Part shown: positions 1-10,751 of the stretch, in pieces
Numbering within the stretch: position 1 is the stretch's first letter
How the letters are laid out: each line of letters starts with the position of its first letter
Assembly: GCA_947627105.1 (NCBI GenBank)
Contig: CANQUT010000007.1
Span: 1 to 50,276 of the forward strand
Reading direction: 5' to 3'
DNA: 50,276 nt
Source: an uncultured Clostridia bacterium
GTDB lineage: Bacteria; Bacillota; Clostridia; TANB77; CAG-508
Made by a program: the position numbers and the translations under genes
The notes under the pieces: generated by a model
The model's database searches: none
Told to the model about the DNA's origin: nothing
Seen by the model: the letters and a program-made list of their open reading frames with translations, nothing else

Positions 1-314
1 ATGCAATGATGAAATGGATGAAAGGTAATGGAATTGACGTAACAAATGCAACACCAACTGCAGGCGTAGAAAAAAATAAAGATAGCACAGGTAGAATAAC
101 AGGAGCTTCTGGTTCAAAAGATAAATTATGTAATATATATGATTTATTAGGAAACAGTTATGAATGGACTATGGAGGCTTCCGGCACCGACTTTCGTGTT
201 CCTCGTGGGGGTGATTACGGGGGCGGCAGTTTACCTATTAGTAGGAATAGCTACCATCCAGGCAGTGCCTCTGGCAACGTTTCTGCCCGTCTCTCACTTT
301 ATGTAAATCTGTAA
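1..314 (+). CDS. C-terminal fragment of a formylglycine-generating-enzyme/C-type-lectin-fold (SUMF1-like) protein, truncated by the window edge
   Basis: ORF open to the left edge; NIYDLLGNSYEWTME...RVPRGGDYGGG...ARLSLYVNL resembles the FGE-sulfatase domain C-terminus (GN-x-EW ... RGG). Confidence 0.6.
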   Translation, partial: AMMKWMKGNGIDVTNATPTAGVEKNKDSTGRITGASGSKDKLCNIYDLLGNSYEWTMEASGTDFRVPRGGDYGGGSLPISRNSYHPGSASGNVSARLSLYVNL

Positions 315-410
315 GCTGTAGAAGAAACCCGTAATGGTTTCGAAAAAATCCTTTGTGAAATAAGGAAAATTTAAAAAATACTAGAAGAAGACGAACATGT
401 AACAAGTAAA

Positions 411-459
411 AGATTGTATAATGTGGTGATTTTTATTTTACCACCATATTATACAATCC
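411..459. terminator. Long hairpin AGATTGTATAATGTGGTG/CACCATATTATACAATC(C)T
   Basis: Near-perfect ~18-bp inverted repeat in intergenic DNA. Confidence 0.5.
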
Positions 460-877
460 TAAGTTAAATGCAATTCTATAAAGTATCTTAAAATGTCGAA
501 ATTTGTCACACGAAAAATGTTGCAAAATTGCAATATATATGTTTAAATAAAATAAATTGTAAATTTTTTCAATAAGTCTTTATTCTATGCAGTTTTTAAC
601 TAATTTATTTTTAACATAAGTTCTATAAGCTATTATTAAAAAATATTTAAAATATCAAAAAATTTAAAAACAAGAATTTATAAAAAATATCAATTATGTT
701 TCAAAAATTTTATATATTCAAAAAATTTTTTAAAATGTAAATTTATTTATTCTAAATTTTAATCTCAAAATGTAAGTTATGAAAAATTAGTGCAAATAGA
801 AAGAAAGTAGGTGAATTATTTAACAAACTTATTGTTAAATTAGCAGTTTAATTTATAGTAAAAGGAGAAACAATAAA

Positions 878-1720
878 ATGGCAAATAACGAAATATTATC
901 ACCAAAAATAGATGTAGTTTTTCAAGCATTGTTTGGAGAGGTAGGAAACGAAAGAATAACCAAAAGATTTTTAGAAAGTATATTAAATGAAAAAATAGAA
1001 TCAATAGACTTAAGCCAAAATCCAATATTAAGAAGAAAATATAGTGTAGATAAACTAGGAATATTAGATATAATAGCAAAAATAAATGGAAAAGAGAATT
1101 GTCATATAGAAATGCAAGTAGGGAAGCAAGATTTTATAATAGAAAGATTATTATACTATTGGAGTAGAGTATATAGTAGAAGTTTAAGGAAAAGTGAAAA
1201 TTATTATAAATTAGAAAGAACAATAGCAATATTAATAGTAGATTTTGAATTAAAAGGACTAGAGGAAGTAGAATATGTAACAAAGTGGAAGATAATTGAG
1301 GAGAAAAACAGAAAGTTAATATTGACAGATAAGTTAGAAATTGTTATACTAGAATTAAATAAAATAAAGGGAAAAGAAAAATTAGAAGGAGAGCTATTAG
1401 ATTGGCTGTTCTTTATAGATAATCCAAAATCAGAAAGGGTGAAGGAAAAGATGAAAAAGAATAAAGAATTAAAAGAAGCAGGAACAAAATTAAAAACAAT
1501 GAGTAGAGCAGAGTATAGGGAAAGAATGGAATGGTTTAGAGAAAAAGCAAGATTAGACTATAACACAGGAATGTCTAGTGCACTAAGAAGAGGAATGCAA
1601 GAGGGCGAGAAAAAAGCAAAATTAGAAACCGCTAAAAAGTTACTAAAACAAGGTGTAGAAATAAGTATTATTGTTAAAGCTACTGATTTAAGCAAAGAAG
1701 AAATAATGAGTATACAATAA
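878..1720 (+). CDS. Rpn family recombination-promoting nuclease / PD-(D/E)XK putative transposase
   Basis: SPKIDVVFQALFG...ILDIIAKINGKENCHIEMQV...RLLYYWSRVYS and repetitive C-terminus typical of the Rpn/PDDEXK_2 family. Confidence 0.85.
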   Translation: MANNEILSPKIDVVFQALFGEVGNERITKRFLESILNEKIESIDLSQNPILRRKYSVDKLGILDIIAKINGKENCHIEMQVGKQDFIIERLLYYWSRVYSRSLRKSENYYKLERTIAILIVDFELKGLEEVEYVTKWKIIEEKNRKLILTDKLEIVILELNKIKGKEKLEGELLDWLFFIDNPKSERVKEKMKKNKELKEAGTKLKTMSRAEYRERMEWFREKARLDYNTGMSSALRRGMQEGEKKAKLETAKKLLKQGVEISIIVKATDLSKEEIMSIQ

Positions 1721-1770
1721 TATAATTTGCTCGAATGCTTTTCAAATGCCTGTTGAATTACAAAATTAAC

Positions 1771-1808
1771 AAAAACAGATAGAATATAGCAATGTTCTAT
1801 CTGTTTTT
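1771..1808. terminator. Bidirectional intrinsic terminator between convergent genes
   Basis: AAAAACAGATAGAA-loop-TTCTATCTGTTTTT. Confidence 0.75.
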
Positions 1809-1847
1809 GGAAAATTTAAGCGACTTAGCGCTTAAATATCAAATTCT

Positions 1848-2957
1848 TTATTCATTCTCATTTTCATTTTTTCCGAAAGAAAACAAAAGTCTTAAAGCCT
1901 TAAACAAATTAGCAAGTTTAGATTCTTTTACAACTGTTAAAGCTACATTATTAATAATTGCCTCATATTTATTTTCCAATTCTGCCATTTTATCAACATA
2001 ATAATTGTTAAAATCAAAACAATTTTCAGTAATACCAAGATAATTTTGATAATTATATAATTTTGTACGGTAAATTTCAATTTCTTGTGTTGTTGTTAAA
2101 TTATTAAATTCATTATTAAAGTAAGAAGAAAATATTAAATCTTGTGTTTGTATAAATACTTTTTTCAAATTAGCTTTATAATTATATATTTTAATTCCAA
2201 TTTTTTGTGCTTTATCAGTGTCACAATTATCTTCTAACAATTGATTATTTAATTTTATAATTTTTTCTTCTATGTATAAAATTTTATCTAAATTATCTTG
2301 TATTTTTAGAAATTCCTTTTTTCCTAAAAGCCTAATTGCTTCTAACTTAAAAGAATCTGTACTAAAAAATGTGCTTTCAAATAGCAAATTTTCTCCTATT
2401 AAATAAGTTAGTTGTTTAACTAAATTACAAAGAAGAGGGTAGTAATTAGGGCTATTAGTAGGAAGTGAAATTTCATAATATTTTACAATATCTTCAGGTT
2501 GTTCTAAAACTTTAGAGGTAAGTAATTGAACAGCTCCTTCATTTAATGCCATACCATAAGTTTTAAATTCACCATATTCGCAAAGACCTAAGCGATATAA
2601 ATTACCATTTTTATCTTTTACTTCTTGCAAATGATGAATAAATTCATGAATAGCAAATTTTTCAAGTTCATCTAAAGGAACACCTTGTTTAAAATATATT
2701 GATGAATTTTTGTAAAAATAGTTTGCTTCTGCAAAGCCTTCTGGCATTTCAGCTAAAAACATAGGAAGTCTGGCAAATTCTATGAATAATTGTTTAGAGC
2801 TAAAATGAGCTTTAGGAAAAGCTTTACAAATTTTAGAAGATACGCTTTTTGCAAGTGAATTAACACTTAAAGTATCTAATCTTCCAACTATTTCAATTCC
2901 ATCTTTTTTAAGTTCTGCTTCAATATTCATTAGTTTCTCCTTAGTATTTTCTAGCAA
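1848..2957 (-). CDS. Putative zincin-like metalloprotein of unknown function
   Basis: HEFIHHLQ (HExxH) followed by ALNEGAVQ; 369 aa ORF; no family recognised. Confidence 0.5.
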   Translation of the reverse strand: MLENTKEKLMNIEAELKKDGIEIVGRLDTLSVNSLAKSVSSKICKAFPKAHFSSKQLFIEFARLPMFLAEMPEGFAEANYFYKNSSIYFKQGVPLDELEKFAIHEFIHHLQEVKDKNGNLYRLGLCEYGEFKTYGMALNEGAVQLLTSKVLEQPEDIVKYYEISLPTNSPNYYPLLCNLVKQLTYLIGENLLFESTFFSTDSFKLEAIRLLGKKEFLKIQDNLDKILYIEEKIIKLNNQLLEDNCDTDKAQKIGIKIYNYKANLKKVFIQTQDLIFSSYFNNEFNNLTTTQEIEIYRTKLYNYQNYLGITENCFDFNNYYVDKMAELENKYEAIINNVALTVVKESKLANLFKALRLLFSFGKNENENE

Positions 2958-3080
2958 ATATTATACAACATAATATGACAAAAATGTATGACAAAACGTT
3001 TACAGTTATATTACAAGTTTGTTACATTTATAAAAATTAGAAGAATAATTAAAATCTAAAGCTAAAATTACATAAATAAA

Positions 3081-3124
3081 GCCCAAAATATAATGAATAA
3101 CTATATAATTCATTATATTTGGGC
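3081..3124 (-). terminator. leuS terminator
   Basis: GCCCAAATATAATGAAT-loop-ATTCATTATATTTTGGGC. Confidence 0.7.
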
Positions 3125-3141
3125 CTAATTAGTTTTTTATA

Positions 3142-5568
3142 TTATTTTACAACAATATTATAAATCTTATTTTTAACGTAAATTTCTTTAGCAATAGTTT
3201 TGTCAGAAGTAGCATTTTGAATAGCTGTAAGATTATGTACTTTTTCTTTAACTGATTCTTCATCTTCATCTACTAAAATTGCTACAGTACCTTTAACTTT
3301 GCCATTTACTTGAATTGGAATTTCTATTTCATTATCTACTGTTTTAGCTTCATCATAAGTAGGCCAAGGAGTATTTGCTATTGTATTAGGCTCTCCAATT
3401 ATTTCAAATAATTCTTCTGTCATATGTGGTACAAATGGGTTTAATAATTGAAGTAATGTTCTAAACTCGGCTTTATTAACTCTTTTTAATCTATAGAACT
3501 CATTTACCATTGTCATAAATGTACTAACTGCTGTATTAAATTTCATTTCTTCAATATCAGAAGAAACTTTTTTAATAGCTTTATGCATCATTTTTTCAAA
3601 TTCAGGAGAATATGTATCTCCATCTACTAAAAAGTCTTGCAAATTCCATACACGGTCTAAGAATTTGTTACATCCACGAATACTTTCCATAGACCAAGGT
3701 GCTGTTTGATCAAATGGTCCCATAAACATTTCATAAATACGGAAAGTATCTGCACCAAACTCATTTATAATATCATCTGGGTTAATAACATTTCCTTTAG
3801 ATTTAGACATTTTTTCGCCATTTGAACCTAAAATCATACCATGTGAAGTACGTTTTGCATAAGGCTCTTTTGTAGGAACAACGCCAATATCATATAAAAA
3901 TTTATGCCAAAATCTAGAATATAGTAAGTGTAGAGTTGTGTGTTCCATACCACCATTATACCAGTCAACAGGACCCCAGTAATCTAAAGCTTCTTTAGAA
4001 GCAAGCTCATTTTTATTATGTGGATCCATATAACGTAAATAATACCAAGAAGAACCAGCCCACTGAGGCATTGTATCTGTTTCACGTTTTGCAGGTTTCC
4101 CGCAATGTGGGCATGTTGTATTTACCCATTCTGTATGTTTAGCAAGTGGAGATTCTCCGTTTTCTCCAGGTTCGTAATCTTCAATATTTGGTAATTCCAA
4201 AGGAAGCTCTTCTTCATTAATTGGAACCCATCCACAGTCTTCACAATAAACCATAGGGATTGGTTCACCCCAATAACGTTGTCTTGAAAATACCCAGTCA
4301 CGAAGTTTGTAATTTACTTTTCTAGTTCCAATATCATTTTCTTCTAAGTAGTCAATAACCTTTTTCTTAGCATCTTCTACAGATAATCCTGTTAAAAAGC
4401 CTGAATTAATTAACTTTCCAGTAGCAACATCTGTAAATGCTTCTTTTTCTATGTCACAAACAACATCAGGAGAATTTGATTCTATAACTTGAATCATTGG
4501 TAAATCAAACTTTTTAGCAAATTCCCAGTCTCTTGTATCATGAGAAGGAACAGCCATAATGGCACCTGTACCATAAGTAATTAAAACATAGTCTGAAACC
4601 CAAATAGGAATTTCTTTGTTTGTTAATGGATTAATAGCTTTAATTCCTTTAATTTCAACACCAGTTTTTTCTTTATTAAGTTCAGCACGCTCGAAATCAG
4701 ATTTCATAGCAGCTTTATTTTGATATTCTTTTACTTCGCTTAAATTAGTAATTTTATTTGCTAATTCTGAAATAATAGGATGCTCTGGGGCTACTACCAT
4801 ATAGGTTGCACCAAATAATGTATCTGGTCTTGTAGTATATACAATAAGTTCTTTATCATAACCACTAATTTTAAACTTAACCTCAGCACCTTCACTTCTA
4901 CCAATCCAGTTTTTTTGTTGAGTTTTAATTTTTTCTAAATAGTCAACATCATCTAAGTCATCAATTAGCCTTTGAGCATATTCTGTAATTTTAAGCATCC
5001 ATTGGCTTTTTTCTTTTTGAACAACAGGACTTCCACATCTTTCACAAACACCATTTACAACTTCTTCGTTTGCTAAGCCTACTTTACAGCCTGTACAAAA
5101 GTTAATAGGCATAGTAGTTTTATATGCTAAGCCATGTTTAAATAACTGAATAAAAATCCATTGTGTCCATTTATAATATTCTGGATCTGTTGTATTTACT
5201 ACTCTAGACCAGTCAAAAGAAAAGCCTAAAGCTTTTAGTTGTTCTGTAAAATGAGCAACATTTTTTTCTGTTGTAATTTTAGGGTGAACATGATTTTTAA
5301 TTGCATAGTTTTCAGCAGGTAAGCCGAATGCATCAAAACCTATTGGGTACAAAACATTATAGCCTTCCATCCTTTTCTTTCTAGCAATAATATCTAAGGC
5401 AGTATAGCTACGTGGATGTCCAACATGCAAACCTTGTCCAGATGGATAAGGAAACTCAATTAAACCATACCATTTCTTTTGAGATGGATTATCTTTTGCA
5501 TAAAAGGTACCCTCACTATACCATTTATTTTGCCACTTTTTTTCAATCTCTTTAAAATTATATGCCAT
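3142..5568 (-). CDS. leuS: Leucyl-tRNA synthetase
   Basis: [16 protein letters not shown]...[21 protein letters not shown]...KMSKSKGNV; start moved to internal ATG with better SD spacing. Confidence 0.97.
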   Translation of the reverse strand: MAYNFKEIEKKWQNKWYSEGTFYAKDNPSQKKWYGLIEFPYPSGQGLHVGHPRSYTALDIIARKKRMEGYNVLYPIGFDAFGLPAENYAIKNHVHPKITTEKNVAHFTEQLKALGFSFDWSRVVNTTDPEYYKWTQWIFIQLFKHGLAYKTTMPINFCTGCKVGLANEEVVNGVCERCGSPVVQKEKSQWMLKITEYAQRLIDDLDDVDYLEKIKTQQKNWIGRSEGAEVKFKISGYDKELIVYTTRPDTLFGATYMVVAPEHPIISELANKITNLSEVKEYQNKAAMKSDFERAELNKEKTGVEIKGIKAINPLTNKEIPIWVSDYVLITYGTGAIMAVPSHDTRDWEFAKKFDLPMIQVIESNSPDVVCDIEKEAFTDVATGKLINSGFLTGLSVEDAKKKVIDYLEENDIGTRKVNYKLRDWVFSRQRYWGEPIPMVYCEDCGWVPINEEELPLELPNIEDYEPGENGESPLAKHTEWVNTTCPHCGKPAKRETDTMPQWAGSSWYYLRYMDPHNKNELASKEALDYWGPVDWYNGGMEHTTLHLLYSRFWHKFLYDIGVVPTKEPYAKRTSHGMILGSNGEKMSKSKGNVINPDDIINEFGADTFRIYEMFMGPFDQTAPWSMESIRGCNKFLDRVWNLQDFLVDGDTYSPEFEKMMHKAIKKVSSDIEEMKFNTAVSTFMTMVNEFYRLKRVNKAEFRTLLQLLNPFVPHMTEELFEIIGEPNTIANTPWPTYDEAKTVDNEIEIPIQVNGKVKGTVAILVDEDEESVKEKVHNLTAIQNATSDKTIAKEIYVKNKIYNIVVK

Positions 5569-5741
5569 ATTTACTATCATTCCTTTCTAAGGCACAAATC
5601 TAGCCTAAAAAAATTGTAATTATTTTTCAACCTTTTGTTACTAAAAAATTATTAGCAATATTATATAATAAATTTAAGCTAAAATAAAGGGGAAAGATTA
5701 AAAAAATATTAAAAAAATAAATATTTTTCTGTCGAAATTTG

Positions 5742-5771
5742 TTGCAAAGAAAAAGCATGCTTTGGTATAAT
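5742..5771 (+). promoter_or_regulatory. Predicted promoter of the hydrogenase operon (TTGCAA...TATAAT) with upstream Spo0A-box-like TGTCGAA at 5730-5736
   Basis: Sequence motifs only. Confidence 0.45.
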
Positions 5772-5880
5772 AACTATAGTAAATAAAGAATAAAATAAAC
5801 TAACAATTAAATTGATGCAAGGCCTAAAAATAATTACAATTCAGGTCAGATTTATACGTATGAAAGGAATGTGATTAAAC

Positions 5881-6375
5881 ATGGAAAAAAGTGAAAATAA
5901 AAATTGCTCTTGTGTAGATAAAAAGCTAGAAAAAGAGCTAAAAGAAATTTTAGAAAAATATACAAATAGCAAAGATAATTTAATTACAATTTTAAATGAA
6001 GTGCAAATAAAATATGGCTATATTCCTAAAATTGCACAAAGTAAAATATCAGAATATTTAGATATTCCAATGGCAGAAATTTATGGTGTAATTACTTTTT
6101 ATTCTCGTTTTACATTAAAGCCAAAGGGAAAATATGCAATTTCAGTATGTTTAGGAACTGCTTGCTTTGTAAAAGGCTCAGAAAAAATCATGGAGCGCTT
6201 AAAACAAAGATTAAATATTAGTGAAGGAGAAACTACACCAGATGGAAAATTTTCAATAGACGCTACACGTTGTGTAGGTGCTTGTGGAATAGCACCAGTA
6301 TTTACAGTAAATGGCGAGGTTTATGGAAAAGCTACTGTTAAAAAATTAGATGAGGTTTTAGATAGCTTGCAATAG
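5881..6375 (+). CDS. NAD(P)H-dependent [FeFe]-hydrogenase, NuoE-like thioredoxin-type 2Fe-2S subunit
   Basis: CLGTACFVKGSEKI...DATRCVGACGIAPVF. Confidence 0.92.
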   Translation: MEKSENKNCSCVDKKLEKELKEILEKYTNSKDNLITILNEVQIKYGYIPKIAQSKISEYLDIPMAEIYGVITFYSRFTLKPKGKYAISVCLGTACFVKGSEKIMERLKQRLNISEGETTPDGKFSIDATRCVGACGIAPVFTVNGEVYGKATVKKLDEVLDSLQ

Positions 6376-6457
6376 CAATTTTAATAAGTAAAATTCTTAA
6401 AAAATTATAAATAGATGCAATGTTATAAAAATTTTATTAATAGAAAGGAGCAATAAA

Positions 6458-8314
6458 TTGGATACTTTAGAAAAAATAAGAAAAATAAGAGAATCAAAAA
6501 GAAAAGAACTAGATATAAGAGTAAATAGTGCAGTTGGAACAAAAGAAAAACATATTTTAGTATGTCATGGAACAGGCTGTACTTCTTCAAAATCTCCTAA
6601 AATAATTGAAAATTTTAGAAAAATAATAAAAGAAAAGAAATTAGAAAATGTACGTGTTATTCAAACAGGTTGTTTTGGCTTATGTGCAAAGGGTCCAATA
6701 GTTATTATTAGACCAGAAGATACATTTTATGCAATGGTAACTCCTGAAGACTGTGAAGAAATTATTCAGTCACATATTATAGAAGGAAAAGTTGTAGACC
6801 GCTTGCTTTGCAAAGATATAGATGGAAGCAAAGTTCAAAAATTAGATGACCTAACATTTTATAAAAAGCAAAAAAGAATTGCCCTTAAAAATTGCGGAAG
6901 AATTGACCCAGAAGAAATAGAAGAATATATTGCATTTGATGGTTATAAAGCTCTAGAAAAAGTTTTACTAGAAATGACTCCAGATGAAGTAATAGAAGAA
7001 GTAGAAAAATCTGGCTTAAGAGGTAGAGGTGGAGCAGGCTTTCCTACAGGCAAAAAGTGGAGATTAACTAAAAATGTAGAAGGAAAACAAAAATATGTAG
7101 TATGTAATGCAGACGAAGGAGATCCAGGAGCATTTATGGATAGAAGCATTTTAGAAGGAGATCCACACTCTGTACTAGAATCTATGATAATTGCAGGTTT
7201 TGCCATAGGAGCAAATCAAGGCTACATATATGTTAGAGCAGAATATCCAATTGCAGTAGAAAGATTTAGCGTAGCAATAAAACAAGCAAGAGAATATGGA
7301 CTTCTTGGAAAAAACATTTTTGGAACAAACTTTAGCTTTGATGTAGAAGTTCGTTTAGGTGCTGGAGCATTTGTATGTGGAGAGGAAACAGCACTTTTAG
7401 AATCAATAGAAGGAAAACGTGGTCAGCCAAGAGTAAAACCACCATATCCAGCAAATTCTGGCTTATGGGGAAAGCCAACTTTAATTAACAATGTAGAAAC
7501 ATATGCAAATATTACAAGAATTATTTTAAATGGTGCTGATTGGTATTCTAGTATTGGAACAGAAGGCTCAAAAGGAACAAAGGTATTTGCACTAGGTGGA
7601 AATGTAGTAAATGTAGGTTTAGTAGAAGTCCCAATGGGAACAACCTTAAGAGAAATTATATACGATATTGGTGGTGGAATTCCAAATGGAAGAGATTTTA
7701 AAGCAGCACAAACAGGCGGACCTTCAGGAGGATGTATTCCAAAAGAACATTTAGATACACCAATAGATTATGAATCATTAAAACAAATAGGTTCTATGAT
7801 GGGTTCAGGTGGCCTTATTGTAATGGATGATACAAAATGTATGGTAAATTTAGCAAAATTTTATTTAAGTTTTACTGTAGATGAATCTTGTGGAAAATGT
7901 ACACCATGTAGAATTGGAACAAAAAGAATGCTAGAGTTACTAGAAAAAATAACTAAAGGTGATGGAACAATAGAAGATGTAGAAAAATTAGAAGAACTAG
8001 CAAATAGTATTCCAAAAACTGCAGTTTGTGGATTAGGACAATCAGCTCCAAACCCAGTGCTTTCTACATTTAGATATTTTAGAGAAGAATATTTAGAACA
8101 TGTAAATGAAAAAGTATGTAAAACAGGAGAATGCAAGGCCTTAGCTAAAATTCAAATACATGAAGATAAATGTAAAGGCTGCGGAATGTGCAAAAGAAAC
8201 TGCCCAGTAGAAGCAATAACTGGTGAACCAGGAAAGGTACATCATATAGACGAAGCAAAATGTATTAAGTGCGGGACTTGTATTAGTGTCTGCCCATTCC
8301 ACGCTATAGGCTAA
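6458..8314 (+). CDS. NuoF-like flavin/FeS subunit of bifurcating/NADP-reducing hydrogenase (TTG start)
   Basis: SGLRGRGGAGFPTGKKW, DEGDPGAFMDRSILEGDPH, C-terminal 2x4Fe-4S ferredoxin. Confidence 0.93.
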   Translation: MDTLEKIRKIRESKRKELDIRVNSAVGTKEKHILVCHGTGCTSSKSPKIIENFRKIIKEKKLENVRVIQTGCFGLCAKGPIVIIRPEDTFYAMVTPEDCEEIIQSHIIEGKVVDRLLCKDIDGSKVQKLDDLTFYKKQKRIALKNCGRIDPEEIEEYIAFDGYKALEKVLLEMTPDEVIEEVEKSGLRGRGGAGFPTGKKWRLTKNVEGKQKYVVCNADEGDPGAFMDRSILEGDPHSVLESMIIAGFAIGANQGYIYVRAEYPIAVERFSVAIKQAREYGLLGKNIFGTNFSFDVEVRLGAGAFVCGEETALLESIEGKRGQPRVKPPYPANSGLWGKPTLINNVETYANITRIILNGADWYSSIGTEGSKGTKVFALGGNVVNVGLVEVPMGTTLREIIYDIGGGIPNGRDFKAAQTGGPSGGCIPKEHLDTPIDYESLKQIGSMMGSGGLIVMDDTKCMVNLAKFYLSFTVDESCGKCTPCRIGTKRMLELLEKITKGDGTIEDVEKLEELANSIPKTAVCGLGQSAPNPVLSTFRYFREEYLEHVNEKVCKTGECKALAKIQIHEDKCKGCGMCKRNCPVEAITGEPGKVHHIDEAKCIKCGTCISVCPFHAIG

Positions 8315-8326
8315 AACAAATGAAAA

Positions 8327-8436
8327 ACTTCGTATTACGTTGTCAGGTTTCAGAAAAATTTTTTCGATATACTAAATGTATAATCTCAAAAATTTTTCTT
8401 TACCTTCCTAGTACTACTCGTTTTTGATTTGTTTTA
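8327..8436. repeat. Palindromic intergenic repeat family B, copy 1
   Basis: AAACTTCGT..TACGTTGTCAG...CTTCCTAGTACTACTCGTTTTT, same layout as 28979-29086. Confidence 0.6.
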
Positions 8437-8508
8437 TAGTTACAATTCACAGTTAATTATAAACTTTAGAGTAAAACAAAATGAAAATAATAAAAAAGGA
8501 GACCAAAA

Positions 8509-10248
8509 ATGGTAAATTTAATAATAGATAATAAAAATGTAAGTGTACCAGAAGGAACTACTATTTTAGAAGCTGCAAGAAAAGTAAATATAGATATTCC
8601 AACACTTTGCTTTTTGAAAGATATAAATGAAGTTGGAGATTGTAGGATGTGTATTGTAGAAGTAGAAGGAAGACGTGGTTTTGCTACTTCTTGTATTCAA
8701 AAAGTAGAAGAAGGAATGGTAGTACATACAAACTCACCAGCAGTTGTAGAAGCTAGAAGAACAATATTAGACTTAATTTTATCTAATCATCATAGAGATT
8801 GCCTAACTTGTGTTAGAAATGGAAATTGTGAATTACAAGATTTAGCAGAAAAGCTAAATATGACTGATGTACGTTATGATGGTACAAAAAACGAATATGA
8901 AGTAGATGATAAATCTCCATCAATTGTTAGAGATTTTAATAAATGTGTATTATGTAGAAGATGTGTAGCAACTTGTAAAAAAGTTCAAAATATAGGGGCA
9001 ATATCTTCTACAGGTAGAGGATTTTCTTCTTGCATATCAACAGTAGGAAATAACAGTTTAGATGATGTTAACTGTACTTTCTGTGGTCAATGTATAGAAA
9101 GCTGCCCAACAGGAGCGTTACATGAAAAATATTCTATAAACGAAGTATGGGAAAAATTAAAAGATGAAAATACTTATGTAGTAGTTCAAACAGCTCCAGC
9201 CGTAAGAGTTGCACTTGGCGAAGAATTTGGTATGGAGGTAGGAACAAATGTAACAGGTAAAATGGTAACAGCTTTAAAAAATTTAGGCTTTGATAAAGTA
9301 TTTGATACAAACACAGGTGCAGATTTTACAATTATGGAAGAAGGAACAGAGTTTGTAAAACGTTTTAAAGAAAAAGATAATTTGCCAATGATTACATCTT
9401 GTAGTCCAGGTTGGGTAAAATATATTGAAATGAATTACCCAGAAAACTTACCACATTTATCTAGTTGTAAATCTCCACATGAAATGTTTGGAGCAATTAT
9501 AAAAACATATTATGCAGCTAAAAATAAAATAAATCCAGAAAAAATATATGTAGTATCTGTAATGCCATGTATTGCTAAAAAGTTTGAAAGACAAAGAGAA
9601 GAAATGAAAGAAAATGGCTTGTATGATGTTGATGCAGTTATAACAACAAGAGAACTTGCTAAAATGATAAAACAAGCAAATATTGACTTTACAAACTTAG
9701 AAGACAGCAGTTTTGATGATCCAATGGGAGAAGCAACAGGAGCAGGAGCAATTTTTGGCGTAACTGGTGGTGTTATGGAGGCTGCATTAAGAAGTGTATC
9801 TGAACTAGTTACAGGAAAAGAATTAGAAAAAATTAATTTTGAAGAAGTAAGAGGACAAAAAGGAATAAAAAGAGCAACAGTAAAAATAGGTAAAGAAGAA
9901 ATAAAAGTAGTAGTTGCAAATGGTCTTGGCAATGCAAAAATAATTATGGAAGAAATAAAACAAGGAAAAGCAGATTATCAATTTGTAGAAATTATGGCAT
10001 GCCCTGGCGGATGTATAATGGGCGGAGGTCAGCCAATAAAAAGTTCTAAAATTAGAGCTACAGTAAATGTTCAAAAAAAGCGTGCAGATGCTATGTATAC
10101 AATAGATGAGAAAAGTAAAATTAGAAAATCACACGAAAACCCAGTTTTACAAAAAATATATAAAGAATATTTAGGAGAACCAGGTGGACATTTAGCACAT
10201 GAAATATTACATACACATTACGAGGCTAAACCAAAATATAGAATTTAA
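8509..10248 (+). CDS. [FeFe]-hydrogenase catalytic subunit
   Basis: TSCSPGWVKY, MPCIAKKFE, ACPGGCIMGGGQP (H-cluster motifs L1-L3). Confidence 0.96.
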   Translation: MVNLIIDNKNVSVPEGTTILEAARKVNIDIPTLCFLKDINEVGDCRMCIVEVEGRRGFATSCIQKVEEGMVVHTNSPAVVEARRTILDLILSNHHRDCLTCVRNGNCELQDLAEKLNMTDVRYDGTKNEYEVDDKSPSIVRDFNKCVLCRRCVATCKKVQNIGAISSTGRGFSSCISTVGNNSLDDVNCTFCGQCIESCPTGALHEKYSINEVWEKLKDENTYVVVQTAPAVRVALGEEFGMEVGTNVTGKMVTALKNLGFDKVFDTNTGADFTIMEEGTEFVKRFKEKDNLPMITSCSPGWVKYIEMNYPENLPHLSSCKSPHEMFGAIIKTYYAAKNKINPEKIYVVSVMPCIAKKFERQREEMKENGLYDVDAVITTRELAKMIKQANIDFTNLEDSSFDDPMGEATGAGAIFGVTGGVMEAALRSVSELVTGKELEKINFEEVRGQKGIKRATVKIGKEEIKVVVANGLGNAKIIMEEIKQGKADYQFVEIMACPGGCIMGGGQPIKSSKIRATVNVQKKRADAMYTIDEKSKIRKSHENPVLQKIYKEYLGEPGGHLAHEILHTHYEAKPKYRI

Positions 10249-10288
10249 AATAACTATTTTAAAACATAAACAAATGTTTTAAAAAATA

Positions 10289-10317
10289 TTGACTTTTGTT
10301 AAAATTAACTATATAAT
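10289..10317 (+). promoter_or_regulatory. SigmaA-like promoter TTGACT-17-TATAAT of candidate toxin mRNA
   Basis: Direct reading of hexamers and spacer. Confidence 0.7.
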
Positions 10318-10380
10318 CAATTAAGAAGTTAGGAAAAGCAGAGTGTGGTTGCCTCCTTTTACATAAAGGAGGTGATGGCT

Positions 10381-10488
10381 ATGGTAGAATACATTACTAT
10401 TATTTATTTACTATTCTATGCCCTTGTTGGCATAACTATCATAACATTAACTCTTATTATTACATTAATAATAATATTGAGTAAATAA
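10381..10488 (+). CDS. Candidate type I toxin, 35-aa hydrophobic peptide MVEYITIIYLLFYALVGITIITLTLIITLIIILSK
   Basis: SD AAAGGAGG inside a CCTCCTTT/AAAGGAGG hairpin; single TM peptide; below the ORF-track size cutoff. Confidence 0.75.
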   Translation: MVEYITIIYLLFYALVGITIITLTLIITLIIILSK

Positions 10489-10495
10489 AAAAACA

Positions 10496-10575
10496 AATAC
10501 ACATCTCTGCTTGCCTCGAGATGTGTATTAACATATACTTTTCTAGGCAACCACACTTTGTGGTTTCTAATTTCT
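10496..10575 (-). ncRNA. Candidate antisense antitoxin RNA overlapping the toxin mRNA 3' end
   Basis: Minus-strand promoter TTGACA-16-TATAAT (10604-10609 / 10582-10587), ending in AATACACATCTC/GAGATGTGTATT hairpin followed by T-run. Confidence 0.65.
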
Positions 10576-10751
10576 AATAATATTATAACATAATTTTTAA
10601 AATTGTCAAATTTAACTATAAAATTTATTATAATATATAATTTAAACTTAAATAGTCAAGCAAAATTAGTAGAAAAAAAGTAAAAACTTTTTTACAAAAT
10701 TCTACAATAAATATAAAATAATGGTAGTACAATAATAAAAAAGGAGCATAT

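Noticed and set aside
878-1720. Complete insertion sequence around the Rpn gene
   Set aside because: No clear terminal inverted repeats or target duplications; Rpn proteins commonly stand alone.
5569-5880. T-box riboswitch upstream of leuS
   Set aside because: No AGGGTGGNACCGCG-like T-box sequence or stem I/antiterminator on the leuS strand; only the short AGGC/GCCT leader is seen.
6943-10074. Minus-strand ORFs inside the hydrogenase operon (e.g. 6943-7206, 7861-8136, 9457-9932)
   Set aside because: Antisense shadows of well-supported hydrogenase genes with low-complexity translations.
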